Assembly: GCA_003241785.1 (NCBI GenBank)
Contig: QFPW01000008.1
Span: forward strand, 62,001-126,000
Source of the DNA: Rhodovulum sulfidophilum
GTDB taxonomy: Bacteria; Pseudomonadota; Alphaproteobacteria; Rhodobacterales; Rhodobacteraceae
Length of the DNA: 64,000 bases
Reading direction: 5' to 3'
Both the position numbers and the translations under genes were made by a program. The notes under the pieces were generated by a model that had not been told where the DNA came from, did not search any database, and saw only the letters and a list, made by a program, of their open reading frames with translations. Of this stretch, positions 55,829 through 64,000 are shown piece after piece; the first letter of the stretch is position 1; each line of letters starts with the position of its first letter.

Positions 55829-57277
55829 TCACGCCCGCCAGTAGCTCGGCATGAAGAGCACGTAGACCGCCATCAGCTCCAGCCGCCCGACCAGCATCAG
55901 GAAGCTCATCACCCAGATCGCGGGGTCCGGGAGCGAGGAGAAATTGCCGGCCGGGCCGATCACCGGGCCGAGGCCGGGGCCGACGTTGGTGATCGCGGTG
56001 GCGGCGCCCGAGACGGCGGTGACCGGATCGAGCCCGATCAGCACCAGCGCCACGGCACCGACGCCGAGTGTGAGGAAGAAGAGCATGAAATAGGCCATGA
56101 CCGAGCTCATCACCTCCTCGGAGATGACCTGGCCCTGGTAGCGCGGCGTGACGACGATGTTGCGGGTGTGCAGCCGCCGGATCTCGGCGTTGATGCCGGC
56201 GAAGAGGATCTGGTAGCGGAACACCTTCGGCCCGCCGGTGGTCGAGCCCGAGCAGCCGCAGATCATCATCGCGCAGAAGAACAGCACCTGCGCCATCGGC
56301 CCCCAGAGCGTGTAGTCGGTGCTCGCGAAGCCGGTGGTCGAGATGACCGAGGCCATGTTGAAGAAGATCTCGCGCAGCATCGGCTCGCCGAGCGGGTCGC
56401 CGTTCAGGAGCCGCGCCGCGACGAGCCCGCCGCAGAGCGCCAGGTAGATCGCGAGAAAGGCGCGGATCTGCGGATCGTCGTAGAGCGCCCGCGCGTCGCC
56501 GCGGGCGAATTGCACGAAGCGGATGAAGGACATCGAGGCGAGCAGCATGAAGACGGTGCCGACATATTGCGAGATCGGGCTGAACTCGGCGAAGGACACG
56601 TCGTAGTTGCCCATGCCCCCGGTCGCCGCCGTCGACATCGCGTGCAAAAGCGCGTCGAAGCCGGTCATGCCGCCCCAGAGATAGCCCATGGCGCAGAGGA
56701 GCGTGAAGACGACGTAGACCGCGCCACAGGAGATCACGACCTGCTTGGCGCGCGGCAGCACCTTGCCGAGCGTGTTGAAATCGCCGGTCTTCAGGATCTG
56801 CATCCCGCCGATGTTGAGAAGCGGCAGCAGGATGAGCGCCATGAGCACGATCCCGATGCCGCCGAGCCAGGTCAGGAGCATCCGCCAGACCAGCACCCCG
56901 CGCGGCACCTCGTGCAGCCCGACGATCACCGTGCCCCCGGTCGCGGTCAGCGCGGAGGTGGATTCGTAGGTCGCGCGGGCGAGGTCGAGGCCGGGCTCGC
57001 CGAGCAGGAAAGGCAGCGTCCCGAAGGCGATGAAGCTGACCCAGGAGCCGCAGGTCAGCAGGAACCCCTGCCGCAGCCCGAGGTCGCGGTGCCAGCTGTT
57101 CGCGCAGGCGAGCGCCAAGGCGACGCCGCCGCAGAGCGTGACCGCCATCGAGGCGACGAAGGCGCGGAAGTTCGGGTCGCCGTCGGCGAAGTCCACGGCG
57201 GCCGGGACCGCCATCAGGCCGCCGAACAGGGCCATCAGCCAGCCGATCACATATCCCACTGGCCGAAGGTCGAGCAT
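55829..57277 (-). CDS. TrkH-family potassium uptake protein
   Basis: 482-aa membrane protein with about ten hydrophobic segments. Selectivity-filter-type loops include SALTATGGTV, STAATGGMGNYD and SVISTTGFASTDY, and CGCSGSTTGGPKVFRYQ is the hallmark C-terminal loop. It imports K+ together with the TrkA gating subunit, not encoded here. The ATG at 57277 (MLDLRPVGYVIGWL) is listed; a GTG 48 nt upstream is possible. Confidence 0.92.
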   Translation of the reverse strand: MLDLRPVGYVIGWLMALFGGLMAVPAAVDFADGDPNFRAFVASMAVTLCGGVALALACANSWHRDLGLRQGFLLTCGSWVSFIAFGTLPFLLGEPGLDLARATYESTSALTATGGTVIVGLHEVPRGVLVWRMLLTWLGGIGIVLMALILLPLLNIGGMQILKTGDFNTLGKVLPRAKQVVISCGAVYVVFTLLCAMGYLWGGMTGFDALLHAMSTAATGGMGNYDVSFAEFSPISQYVGTVFMLLASMSFIRFVQFARGDARALYDDPQIRAFLAIYLALCGGLVAARLLNGDPLGEPMLREIFFNMASVISTTGFASTDYTLWGPMAQVLFFCAMMICGCSGSTTGGPKVFRYQILFAGINAEIRRLHTRNIVVTPRYQGQVISEEVMSSVMAYFMLFFLTLGVGAVALVLIGLDPVTAVSGAATAITNVGPGLGPVIGPAGNFSSLPDPAIWVMSFLMLVGRLELMAVYVLFMPSYWRA

Positions 57278-57343
57278 CCGCGATCGTTGGCGCGCGCCCC
57301 CGGCGGCTGTCAAGGGCGCCGTCACGGCGCGGCCGGGCGGGCG

Positions 57344-58438
57344 CTATCCGACGTGATAGAGCGTGTCGAACAGCCGAGGATCGTAGCTCGACTGGTGAAA
57401 GGTCGCGCCCCGGGTCAGGATCGACACCGCGTCATGCGAATGCAGCGATTCCTGATGGCTCGCCACCACGCGGAAATCGCCGATCCGGGGCTCGGCCTCG
57501 AGCTCGGCGCAGAGCACGCGCACCGCGTCCTCGACGAAGATCGGATTGGCGCCGGAGAGCTCGGCGAAGGCCTGCTCGTCCTCGCGCTTCACCATCACCT
57601 GCGTCTCGGTCGGGATCGCCCGGGCGCAGAGATCGACGAGATCCTCGAACCAGAGCCGTTCCGTCCCCGCGAGCTCGACGGAGACGCGCGCGACCGAGCG
57701 CTGCGCGTGCGGGACGGCGATCCGCCCCCGGGTCTCGCGCGCGTGCTCGGAAAGCTCGAGCGAGCAGGGGCAGGTCGAGGAATAGACGTAGTCGAGATGC
57801 AGGATCCGCTGGCTCTCGCGGCCGTGCCGGACCACCTCGAGCGCCACGTCGTAATACTGGTAGCCTTCGAGCCCGCTCCGGAGCGACTTGCGCAGCATCG
57901 GGTAGCGGAAGCGCATCTGGATGCGCGCGTCGAAGGAATCGAGATCGGCCACGTAGGAATCGAGCACGCCCTGGATCACCTCGGCCGAGAAATGCTTCTC
58001 GGCGTGCTGGTAGAAGGAGCGCATGATCCGGCTCATGTTGATGCCCTTGCGGTCCGCTTCCAGCGAGACCGAGCCGGTCACCGAGGTCTCGAGCTGCATC
58101 TCGCCACCGCCACGCACGCGGTAGCGGATCGGCAGCCGGAAATTCGAGATGCCGACATGCTGGATGGGCACCCGCGCGCCCTTGATCAGCCCGGCGGGAC
58201 CGTTCTGCAGGTCGGGCATGTCGGCGAGATAGGCGGCGTCGGGCCGGAAGCCCGCCTCGTAATCACGCGCGAGATCGGGATAAGGCGCGGCGCGGGCGAT
58301 CAGCTCCGCCACCTCGGCCACCTCGCCGAGGGGCGCGCCCGTACCGGCGCGGCCCGCCCAGCGCAGCAGGAGCCGCGCGGCCGCCTTGGCCTCCGCCTCG
58401 GTCGGCTGATGCTCATTGATCGACGTCGGACCGTCCAT
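57344..58438 (-). CDS. folE2: GTP cyclohydrolase FolE2 (type IB)
   Basis: 364-aa zinc-flexible GTP cyclohydrolase I that makes dihydroneopterin triphosphate, first step of folate synthesis. Motifs: GISNFRLPIRYR, SVSLEADRKGINMSR, YVYSSTCPCSLELSEHAR with the catalytic Cys, and the C-terminal ASHQESLHSHDAVS. It stands alone, away from the folB-folP genes. A good promoter with a palindrome at the predicted start site lies just upstream. Confidence 0.95.
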   Translation of the reverse strand: MDGPTSINEHQPTEAEAKAAARLLLRWAGRAGTGAPLGEVAEVAELIARAAPYPDLARDYEAGFRPDAAYLADMPDLQNGPAGLIKGARVPIQHVGISNFRLPIRYRVRGGGEMQLETSVTGSVSLEADRKGINMSRIMRSFYQHAEKHFSAEVIQGVLDSYVADLDSFDARIQMRFRYPMLRKSLRSGLEGYQYYDVALEVVRHGRESQRILHLDYVYSSTCPCSLELSEHARETRGRIAVPHAQRSVARVSVELAGTERLWFEDLVDLCARAIPTETQVMVKREDEQAFAELSGANPIFVEDAVRVLCAELEAEPRIGDFRVVASHQESLHSHDAVSILTRGATFHQSSYDPRLFDTLYHVG

Positions 58439-58454
58439 GCTCGACACCCGTATT

Positions 58455-58496
58455 ATCCGCGACGGATCATATAGGGTCCCGCCGCCCCGCGCCCAA
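58455..58496 (-). promoter_or_regulatory. folE2: folE2 promoter with palindrome at the predicted start site
   Basis: Minus strand TTGGGC (58496-58491), 17-nt spacer, TATATG (58473-58468). A perfect 5-3-5 palindrome ATCCG-TCG-CGGAT (58467-58455) directly follows the -10, a typical repressor position. It does not look like a Zur box I know, though folE2 is zinc-regulated in some bacteria. Confidence 0.45.
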
Positions 58497-58611
58497 GCGT
58501 GAAATGCCCGGTCCATGCTAAATGGCAATGCCGCGCCCGAGCCTACCCGCGGCTTGCGACGGTTTTCCGGCGGTTCGCGACGCGACGCGGGCAAGGGCGG
58601 AGGCGCGGGAA

Positions 58612-58670
58612 GGCGGACCGAGGTCCGCCCTACGATGGCGCGGCGCCGGGCGGACCGAGGTCCGCCCTAC
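58612..58670 (-). repeat. Two direct family-A repeats downstream of metZ
   Basis: Copies 58612-58633 and 58649-58670, both minus-oriented with a 15-nt spacer, starting 6 nt beyond the metZ stop. This is the only same-direction pair of full copies in the window. Confidence 0.88.
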
Positions 58671-58676
58671 CGGGCC

Positions 58677-59855
58677 TCACACCGCGGCGAGCGCGCCCTT
58701 GAGATCGGCGATCAGGTCGTTCGGATCCTCGAGCCCGACCGAGAGCCGGACGAGCCCGTCCGAGATCCCGAGCGCCGCGCGCTGCTCCGGCGAGAGCCGC
58801 TGGTGCGTTGTGGTCGCGGGATGGGTGACGAGGCTCTTCGCGTCGCCGAGGTTGTTCGAGATCAGTACGATCCGGAGCGCGTCGAGGAAGCGGAACGCCC
58901 CCGCCTTGCCGCCCGCGATCTCGAAGGCGAGCATGGTCCCGCCGGTCTCCATCTGCCGCGCGGCGAGATCGTGCTGCGGATGGTCGGGCAGGCCGGGATA
59001 GATGATCTTCGCGAGGCCCGGCGTGCCCGGCAGCGCGGCCGCGATCGCCGCCGCCGTCTCGGCCTGGGCGCGGCAGCGCAGCTCGAGCGTCTCGAGCCCC
59101 TTCAGCATCACCCAGGCGTTGAACGGGCTGAGCGCGCCGCCGGTGTGCTTGAGGAAGGTCTCGAACGGGCCGCGGACGAATTCCCTGGTGCCGAGCACGA
59201 CGCCGCCGAGGCAGCGGCCCTGGCCGTCGATGTGCTTGGTCGCGGAATAGACCACGACGTCGGCGCCGAGCGCGAGGCTGCGCTGGAAGACCGGCGTCGC
59301 GAAGACGTTGTCGACGACGACGAGCGCGCCGACCGAATGCGCGATCTCGGAGACGCCCCGGATGTCGATCACCTCGAGCGTCGGGTTCGACATCGCCTCG
59401 AAGAAGACGAGCTTGGTCTCCGGCCGCACCGCGGCGCGCCACTGGTCGAGGTCGGTGCCGTCGACGAAGCTGACCTCGACGCCGAAGCGCGGCAGCAGCG
59501 TCTCGGCGATGTAGAGGCAGGAGCCGAACAGCGCGCGGGCGGAGACGACGTGGTCGCCCGCCTTCAGCCCGCAGAAGAGCGCGCCATGCACCGCGGCCAT
59601 GCCCGAGGCGGTGGCGAAGGCCGCCTCCGCGCCTTCGAGCGCGGCGATGCGGTCCTCGAACATGCGCACGGTCGGATTGCCGTAGCGGGCGTAGATGAAT
59701 TCGTCCTCGCCCGAGGCGATGAAGCGGCTCTCGGCCGTTTCCGCGTCGGGATAGACGAAGCCCTGGGTGAGATAGATCGCCTCGGCGGTCTCGCCGTACT
59801 GGCTGCGGCGCGTTCCGCCGTGCACCAGCTTGGTCCGGGGGCTCCACTCGGTCAT
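58677..59855 (-). CDS. metZ: O-succinylhomoserine sulfhydrylase-type PLP enzyme
   Basis: 392-aa Cys/Met-metabolism PLP enzyme making homocysteine from an acylhomoserine and sulfide. YARYGNPTVRMFEDRIAALEGAE, VVVDNVFATPVFQ, and the PLP Lys207 in SATKHIDGQGR are typical; the sequence fits MetZ better than cystathionine synthase or lyase. Start at 59855 (MTEWSPRTKLVHGGT). Promoter-like hexamers lie ~50 nt upstream. No SAM-II riboswitch fold is visible. Confidence 0.9.
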   Translation of the reverse strand: MTEWSPRTKLVHGGTRRSQYGETAEAIYLTQGFVYPDAETAESRFIASGEDEFIYARYGNPTVRMFEDRIAALEGAEAAFATASGMAAVHGALFCGLKAGDHVVSARALFGSCLYIAETLLPRFGVEVSFVDGTDLDQWRAAVRPETKLVFFEAMSNPTLEVIDIRGVSEIAHSVGALVVVDNVFATPVFQRSLALGADVVVYSATKHIDGQGRCLGGVVLGTREFVRGPFETFLKHTGGALSPFNAWVMLKGLETLELRCRAQAETAAAIAAALPGTPGLAKIIYPGLPDHPQHDLAARQMETGGTMLAFEIAGGKAGAFRFLDALRIVLISNNLGDAKSLVTHPATTTHQRLSPEQRAALGISDGLVRLSVGLEDPNDLIADLKGALAAV

Positions 59856-59901
59856 GATCGACTCCTCGCCGGCGGTCCGGCGTCGTCTGGGGGGATCACG
59901 G

Positions 59902-59930
59902 CGACTAGCGAAGCCCCGGGCCGCGGTCAA
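59902..59930 (-). promoter_or_regulatory. metZ: Putative metZ promoter
   Basis: Minus strand TTGACC (59930-59925), 17-nt spacer, TAGTCG (59907-59902), ~47 nt before the ATG. Confidence 0.4.
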
Positions 59931-60031
59931 GGCCGGAACCTCCGGCCCCGCGCCCGGCGCCGCCCTTGACTTGCACCCGGCGCGACGCAGCTTGCGCGGG
60001 CGACCCGACCCCCCTGTTGCGAGGACCGCGC

Positions 60032-60736
60032 ATGGCCGCCCCGATCGATCTCTATTTCTGGCCGACGCCGAACGGGCAAAAGGTCTCGATCGCGCTCTGC
60101 GAGATGGACCTGCCCTTCAACGTGAAGCTCGTGAACATCGGCGCGGGCGAGCAGTTCGATCCTGACTTCCTCGCGATCTCGCCCAACAACCGGATGCCGG
60201 CGATCGTCGATCCCGAGGGCCCCGACGGCCAGCCGATCGCGATCTTCGAGTCGGGCGCGATCCTGCAATATCTCGCGCGCAAGACCGGCAGGTTCTACGG
60301 CGCCTCCGAGCGCGAGCGGGTCGAGATCGAGAAATGGCTGATGTGGCAGATGGGCGGCGTCGGCCCGATGGCCGGACAGGCGCATCATTTCCTGCGCTAC
60401 GCCCCCTCGATGGAGCCGCCGAACGACCTGCCCTATGCCAAGGACCGCTACCGGCGCGAGGTCGGGCGGCTCTACGGCGTGCTCGACAAGCGGCTCGCCG
60501 ACCGCGATTACGTCGCCGGCCCCTATTCGATCGCCGACATGGCGATCTGGCCCTGGACCCGCGGCTGGCAGAACCAGGAGCAGGACCTCGGCAAGTTCCC
60601 CAACATGGCCGCCTGGCTGGAACGCGTCGGCGCGCGGCCGGCGGTCCAGGCCGGGGTGGCGCTCGCGGCCGAGCGGCGGGCGGATCTCTCCTCCGACCGG
60701 GCGGCGCAGCGGGTGCTGTTCGGCGCGCGCGACTGA
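60032..60736 (+). CDS. Glutathione S-transferase family protein (YfcG/YghU-like)
   Basis: 234 aa. N-terminal thioredoxin fold (~1-85; IDLYFWPTPNGQKVSIALCEMDLPF, NNRMPAIVDPEG, IFESGAILQYLARKTG with the glutathione-binding ESGAIL) and a C-terminal helical domain (YSIADMAIWPWTRGW). The TPNG opening and NNRMPAI loop fit the nu-class, glutathione-disulfide-binding enzymes. It is divergent from metZ. Substrate unknown. Confidence 0.9.
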   Translation: MAAPIDLYFWPTPNGQKVSIALCEMDLPFNVKLVNIGAGEQFDPDFLAISPNNRMPAIVDPEGPDGQPIAIFESGAILQYLARKTGRFYGASERERVEIEKWLMWQMGGVGPMAGQAHHFLRYAPSMEPPNDLPYAKDRYRREVGRLYGVLDKRLADRDYVAGPYSIADMAIWPWTRGWQNQEQDLGKFPNMAAWLERVGARPAVQAGVALAAERRADLSSDRAAQRVLFGARD

Positions 60737-60861
60737 GCCCAGGCCCCCGGACCTCCCCCGCGGCGTCCCGGGGGCTTGCCCGCGACCGGGCGGGCCGGTA
60801 TGGCGGATCGATCCGCGCGGGAGCCCGCGCGGCGATCCCTCCTGACCCGGACGCGCGGCGC

Positions 60862-61899
60862 ATGAACGAGATCACGATCACCCGGCCCGACGACTGGCAC
60901 CTGCACCTGCGCGACGGCGAGATGCTGCGCGGCGTGCTGCCCCAGTCGCGCGACTTCGCCCGGGCGATCGTCATGCCGAACCTGGTGCCGCCGGTCGTCA
61001 CCGCGCGGGACGCCGCCGCCTACCGCGACCGCATCCTGGCCGCGCTGCCCGAGGGGCAGGCGTTCGAGCCGCTGATGACGCTCTATCTCACCGAGACCAC
61101 CGATCCCGAGGATGTCGCGGCGGCCGCCGCCTCCGGCCTCGTCACGGCGGTGAAGCTTTATCCCGCCGGAGCGACCACGAATTCCGCGAGCGGCGTGCGC
61201 GACGTCGCGGCGGTGATGCCGGTGCTGGAACGGATGGCGGCGATCGGCCTGCCGCTCTGCGTCCATGGCGAGGTGACCGATCCCGCCGTCGACATCTTCG
61301 ACCGCGAGGCGGTCTTCATCGAGCGCGTGCTGGCGCCGCTGCGCGCCCGGCTGCCCGAGCTCCGGATCGTCATGGAGCACGTGACGACCGAGGACGGCGT
61401 CGACTACATCGCCGCCTCCGACGCGAACCTCGCCGGCACGATCACGGTCCACCACCTGATCCTGAACCGCAACCACCTGCTGGTCGGCGGCGTGAAGCCG
61501 CATTTCTACTGCCTGCCCGTGGTGAAGCGCGAGCGGCACCGCGAGGCGCTGGTCCGGGCCGCGACCGGCGGCGATCCGCGCTACTTCCTCGGCACCGACA
61601 GCGCGCCGCATGCGAAGGACCGCAAGGAGTGCGACTGCTGCGCGGCCGGCGTCTTCACCGCGCCGAACGCGATGCCCTGGCTCGCGGAGGTGTTCGAGGC
61701 CGAGGGCGCGCTCGACCGGCTCGAGGGTTTCGCGGCGCTCCACGGCCCCGCCTTCTACCGCCGCGCGCCGAACGCGGGAAAGCTGACGCTCCGCCGCGAG
61801 GACGCCCCGCTGCCCGCGCCCGCCGCGATCGAGACCGGCGCCGGCCCGGTGGTGGTGTTCGATCCCGGCCAGCCGCTCCACTGGCGCGTCACCCCCTGA
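60862..61899 (+). CDS. pyrC: Dihydroorotase (class II)
   Basis: 345-aa binuclear zinc amidohydrolase of pyrimidine synthesis. Zn ligands His13 and His15 in DWHLHLRD, carboxylated Lys98 in VKLYPAGATTN, His135 (CVHGE), His173 (MEHVTT) and the Asp in FLGTDSAPH are all present. Class II by length and motif. Followed after 45 nt by pyrE, so the pair probably forms an operon. Confidence 0.96.
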   Translation: MNEITITRPDDWHLHLRDGEMLRGVLPQSRDFARAIVMPNLVPPVVTARDAAAYRDRILAALPEGQAFEPLMTLYLTETTDPEDVAAAAASGLVTAVKLYPAGATTNSASGVRDVAAVMPVLERMAAIGLPLCVHGEVTDPAVDIFDREAVFIERVLAPLRARLPELRIVMEHVTTEDGVDYIAASDANLAGTITVHHLILNRNHLLVGGVKPHFYCLPVVKRERHREALVRAATGGDPRYFLGTDSAPHAKDRKECDCCAAGVFTAPNAMPWLAEVFEAEGALDRLEGFAALHGPAFYRRAPNAGKLTLRREDAPLPAPAAIETGAGPVVVFDPGQPLHWRVTP

Positions 61900-61944
61900 A
61901 CCGCGCCCGAATTTCCCGAACGCACTGGATTGAAAGGACCCGCC

Positions 61945-62640
61945 ATGTTCTCCAACACCTTCCCGACCGAGGCGGAGATGGCGCGGCTGTTCGCGCGGAT
62001 GCTCTGGGAGATCAAGGCCGTGCATTTCAACGCGGTCCAGCCCTACAAGCTGTCCTCCGGCATGGCGAGCCCGGTCTATATCGACTGCCGCAAGCTCCTC
62101 TCCTATCCCCGGATCCGGAGCGCGGTGATCGACTTCGCCGCGGCGACGGTCGTGCGTGAGGCGGGGTTCGAGCAGTTCGACGTGATCGCGGGCGGCGAGA
62201 CCGCCGGGATCCCGCTCGCGGCGCTGCTCGCCGACCGGCTCGGCCTGCCGATGATCTACGTGCGCAAGAAGCCCAAGGGCCACGGCAAGGGCGCGCAGAT
62301 CGAGGGCGCCCTGCCCGAGGGCGCGCGCGTGCTGGTGATCGAGGACCTGACCACGGCGGGCGGCAGCCTGATGGGCTTCATCGAGGCGATCCGCGCCGCG
62401 GGCGGCGTGGTCGACCACGGGATCGCGCTCTTCTACTACGACATCTTCCCCGGCGCCCGGGCGGACATGAAGGCGCGGGGTGTAACCCTGCATAACATCG
62501 CGACCTGGCGCGACGTGCTGGCCGAGGCGCGGGCGCGCAAGCTCTTCGACGAGCGCACCCTCGCCGAGGTCGGAGACTTCCTCGCCGCGCCCCTCGAATG
62601 GTCGGCGGGCCACGGCGGCGTCGCCGCGCTCGACGCCTGA
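61945..62640 (+). CDS. pyrE: Orotate phosphoribosyltransferase
   Basis: 231 aa; joins orotate and PRPP to give OMP, using the product of the pyrC branch. SSGMASPVYIDCRKLLSYP binds substrate, YVRKKPKGHGKG is the catalytic loop, and VLVIEDLTTAGGS (129-141) is the PRPP loop. GAAAGGA lies 7 nt before the ATG at 61945. A textbook terminator follows. Confidence 0.96.
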   Translation: MFSNTFPTEAEMARLFARMLWEIKAVHFNAVQPYKLSSGMASPVYIDCRKLLSYPRIRSAVIDFAAATVVREAGFEQFDVIAGGETAGIPLAALLADRLGLPMIYVRKKPKGHGKGAQIEGALPEGARVLVIEDLTTAGGSLMGFIEAIRAAGGVVDHGIALFYYDIFPGARADMKARGVTLHNIATWRDVLAEARARKLFDERTLAEVGDFLAAPLEWSAGHGGVAALDA

Positions 62641-62666
62641 TCTTATTTCATGTTTTCAAGTATTAG

Positions 62667-62692
62667 GACGCGTCGACTTCGGCGCGTCTTTT
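62667..62692 (+). terminator. Intrinsic terminator of pyrC-pyrE
   Basis: Stem GACGCGTCG/CGGCGCGTC (one G-T pair, loop ACTT) followed by TTTT, starting 27 nt after the pyrE stop. Confidence 0.88.
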
Positions 62693-62863
62693 CGTGTCTG
62701 GCGCGGAGACTGACAGCTTGATCCGGCCCTGACAATCGACATACTCCGATTCAGGCGGAGGGCCGCCGGGGGGAACCGACGCTCGTTCGGACAGACGGTG
62801 CGACAAAGCACCGCGATTGCCGCGGAATATTCAATCGGGCCGGCGGGCCCCGGGGACAGTCAG

Positions 62864-64000
62864 ATGAACCAGCCACAGCAATCCCTCCCATTGTCCAGAA
62901 CCCGTTCGAGCGACCCGGAGGACCTAGCCAACGAGATCGTCGAGCGGCTGATGTACCGCATCGGCAAGAACTCCCGCGCGGCGAAGCCCTATGACTGGCT
63001 CGAGGCGACGATCCTCGTGATCCGCGACCGCGCGATCGAGCGCTGGATGGAGACGACGAGCGACACCTACGCGGCCGGGACCAAGCGGGTCTATTATCTC
63101 AGCCTCGAATTCCTGATCGGCCGGCTCATGCGCGACGCGGTGAGCAACATGGACCTGCTCGAGCCGATGCGCGCGGCGCTGAAGATCCTGAAGGTCGACC
63201 TCGACCTCGTCGCCGAGCTCGAGGCGGACGCCGCGCTCGGCAACGGCGGCCTCGGCCGGCTCGCGGCCTGTTTCATGGAGAGCATGGCGACCGTCGGGCT
63301 GCCGGCCTACGGCTACGGCATCCGCTACCGCCACGGCCTGTTCCGCCAGAAGATCGTCGACGGCTTCCAGGCCGAGCTGCCCGAGACCTGGCTCGAGCAT
63401 GGCAACCCCTGGGAATTCGACCGGCGCGAGGCGGCCTACGAGATCGGCTTCGGCGGGCTCGTCGAATTCCACGAGGCGAACGGCTCGGAGGAGAAATTCG
63501 TCTGGAAGCCGGGCGAGCGGGTGATCGCCACCGCCTATGACACGCCGATCGTCGGCTGGCGCGCGGCGCGGGTGAACACGCTCCGGCTCTGGAAGGCCGA
63601 GCCGCTCGACCCGATCCGGCTCGACGCCTTCAACGCCGGCGACCATTTCGGCTCGCTGATCGAGAGCAACCGCGCCGACGCGCTGACGCGCGTGCTCTAC
63701 CCCGCGGACACCTCGCCGGCCGGCCAGGAGCTGCGCCTCAGGCAGGAATATTTCTTCTCCGCCGCCTCGCTCAAGGACATCATCCGGCGCCACCAGCAGC
63801 AGTACGAGAGCCTCGACAACCTCGGCGAGAAGGTCTCGGTGCAGCTCAACGACACCCACCCGGCGGTCTGCGTGCTGGAGCTGATGCGGCTTCTGGTCGA
63901 CGAGCACGGGATGACCTTCAACAAGGCCTGGGCCATCACGCAGCGGACGATCAGCTACACCAACCACACGCTGCTGCCCGAGGCGCTCGAGAGCTGGCCG
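62864..64000 (+). CDS. glgP: Glycogen/starch phosphorylase, 3' end cut by window edge
   Basis: About 379 N-terminal residues of a GT35 phosphorylase that releases glucose-1-phosphate from glycogen. It starts MNQPQQSLPLSRTRSSD at the ATG 62864. Motifs VYYLSLEFLIGRL, DAALGNGGLGRLAACFMESMA, YGYGIRYRHGLF, NDTHPAVCVLELMRLL and SYTNHTLLPEALE match the active-site region of the family. The PLP lysine lies beyond the window. A 170-nt leader separates it from the pyrE terminator; no clear promoter was identified there. Confidence 0.95.
   Translation, partial: MNQPQQSLPLSRTRSSDPEDLANEIVERLMYRIGKNSRAAKPYDWLEATILVIRDRAIERWMETTSDTYAAGTKRVYYLSLEFLIGRLMRDAVSNMDLLEPMRAALKILKVDLDLVAELEADAALGNGGLGRLAACFMESMATVGLPAYGYGIRYRHGLFRQKIVDGFQAELPETWLEHGNPWEFDRREAAYEIGFGGLVEFHEANGSEEKFVWKPGERVIATAYDTPIVGWRAARVNTLRLWKAEPLDPIRLDAFNAGDHFGSLIESNRADALTRVLYPADTSPAGQELRLRQEYFFSAASLKDIIRRHQQQYESLDNLGEKVSVQLNDTHPAVCVLELMRLLVDEHGMTFNKAWAITQRTISYTNHTLLPEALESWP

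Noticed and set aside
59856..60031. SAM-II riboswitch upstream of metZ
   Set aside because: Looked for the compact pseudoknot seen before met genes in alphaproteobacteria. The 176-nt gap has promoter-like hexamers but no matching core.

Overview
The window is a 64 kb piece of a very GC-rich alphaproteobacterial chromosome, most likely from the Rhodobacterales (Rhodobacter/Paracoccus/roseobacter relatives). This is inferred from gene order and family types: a Rhodobacter-type IscR lacking the usual cysteines, an unbroken ybgC-tolQRAB-pal-cpoB-tilS-ftsH cluster, a DUF6446-like gene next to glyQ, fhs-chorismate mutase-folD in a row, a solitary OpgC-type acyltransferase, and a typical set of palindromic intergenic repeats. 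Coding density is high, with many 4-bp ATGA/GTGA stop-start overlaps. I saw no rRNA, tRNA, CRISPR array, insertion sequence, integrase or phage gene. It reads as core chromosome, not a genomic island.

Layout. 1-1606 (minus): a cysteine desulfurase cut by the left edge and its regulator IscR, start of an isc/suf operon, divergent from an alpha/beta hydrolase; the shared promoter region carries an Irr/ICE-like palindrome. 2.5-8 kb: LysE exporter, AnmK, TyrS, two coupled cyclophilins, CoaD, CBS protein. 8-10.7 kb: LysR regulator divergent from an acyl-CoA hydratase/hydrolase, and a secreted cysteine-rich protein. 10.8-20.2 kb: DNA maintenance (UvrA, SSB, a ligase-associated DEXH helicase with its PdeM phosphoesterase), interrupted by OpgC and a lytic transglycosylase. 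20.3-23.4 kb: one-carbon genes fhs and folD flanking chorismate mutase. 23.7-25.6 kb: a PhyH-type dioxygenase and a MOSC protein. 25.6-34.9 kb: the Tol-Pal envelope cluster plus TilS and FtsH. 35-41.2 kb: small secreted or lipoprotein genes, a PEP mutase-like protein, a SulP transporter, rpsB-tsf, and two tandem paralogous small secreted proteins. 41.3-45.3 kb: folB-HAD phosphatase-folP-glmM operon. 45.5-47 kb: two secreted envelope proteins. 47.1-55.7 kb: a glyQ-DUF6446-gltS-glyS-ppdK-meaB run. 55.8-64 kb: TrkH, FolE2, MetZ, a glutathione transferase, PyrC, PyrE and the start of glycogen phosphorylase, cut by the right edge.

The most striking non-coding feature is a family of short palindromes (core GGCGGACC-NN-GGTCCGCC, one side extended by GTAG/CTAC). 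There are about 15 copies, three of them as inverted pairs with an identical 12-nt spacer. One copy supplies the stop codon of the upstream gene, and a related palindrome supplies the stop of uvrA. The best candidates for new biology are the paralogous small secreted proteins with a shared GGAAC...CGGTT promoter-like element, a pyruvate phosphate dikinase-like protein with an intact phosphohistidine/PEP half but a degenerate ATP-grasp half, a gltS gene embedded in the glyQ/glyS pair, and a FolB fused to an amino-acid-kinase-like domain. All functions are assigned by reading motifs; no database search was run.
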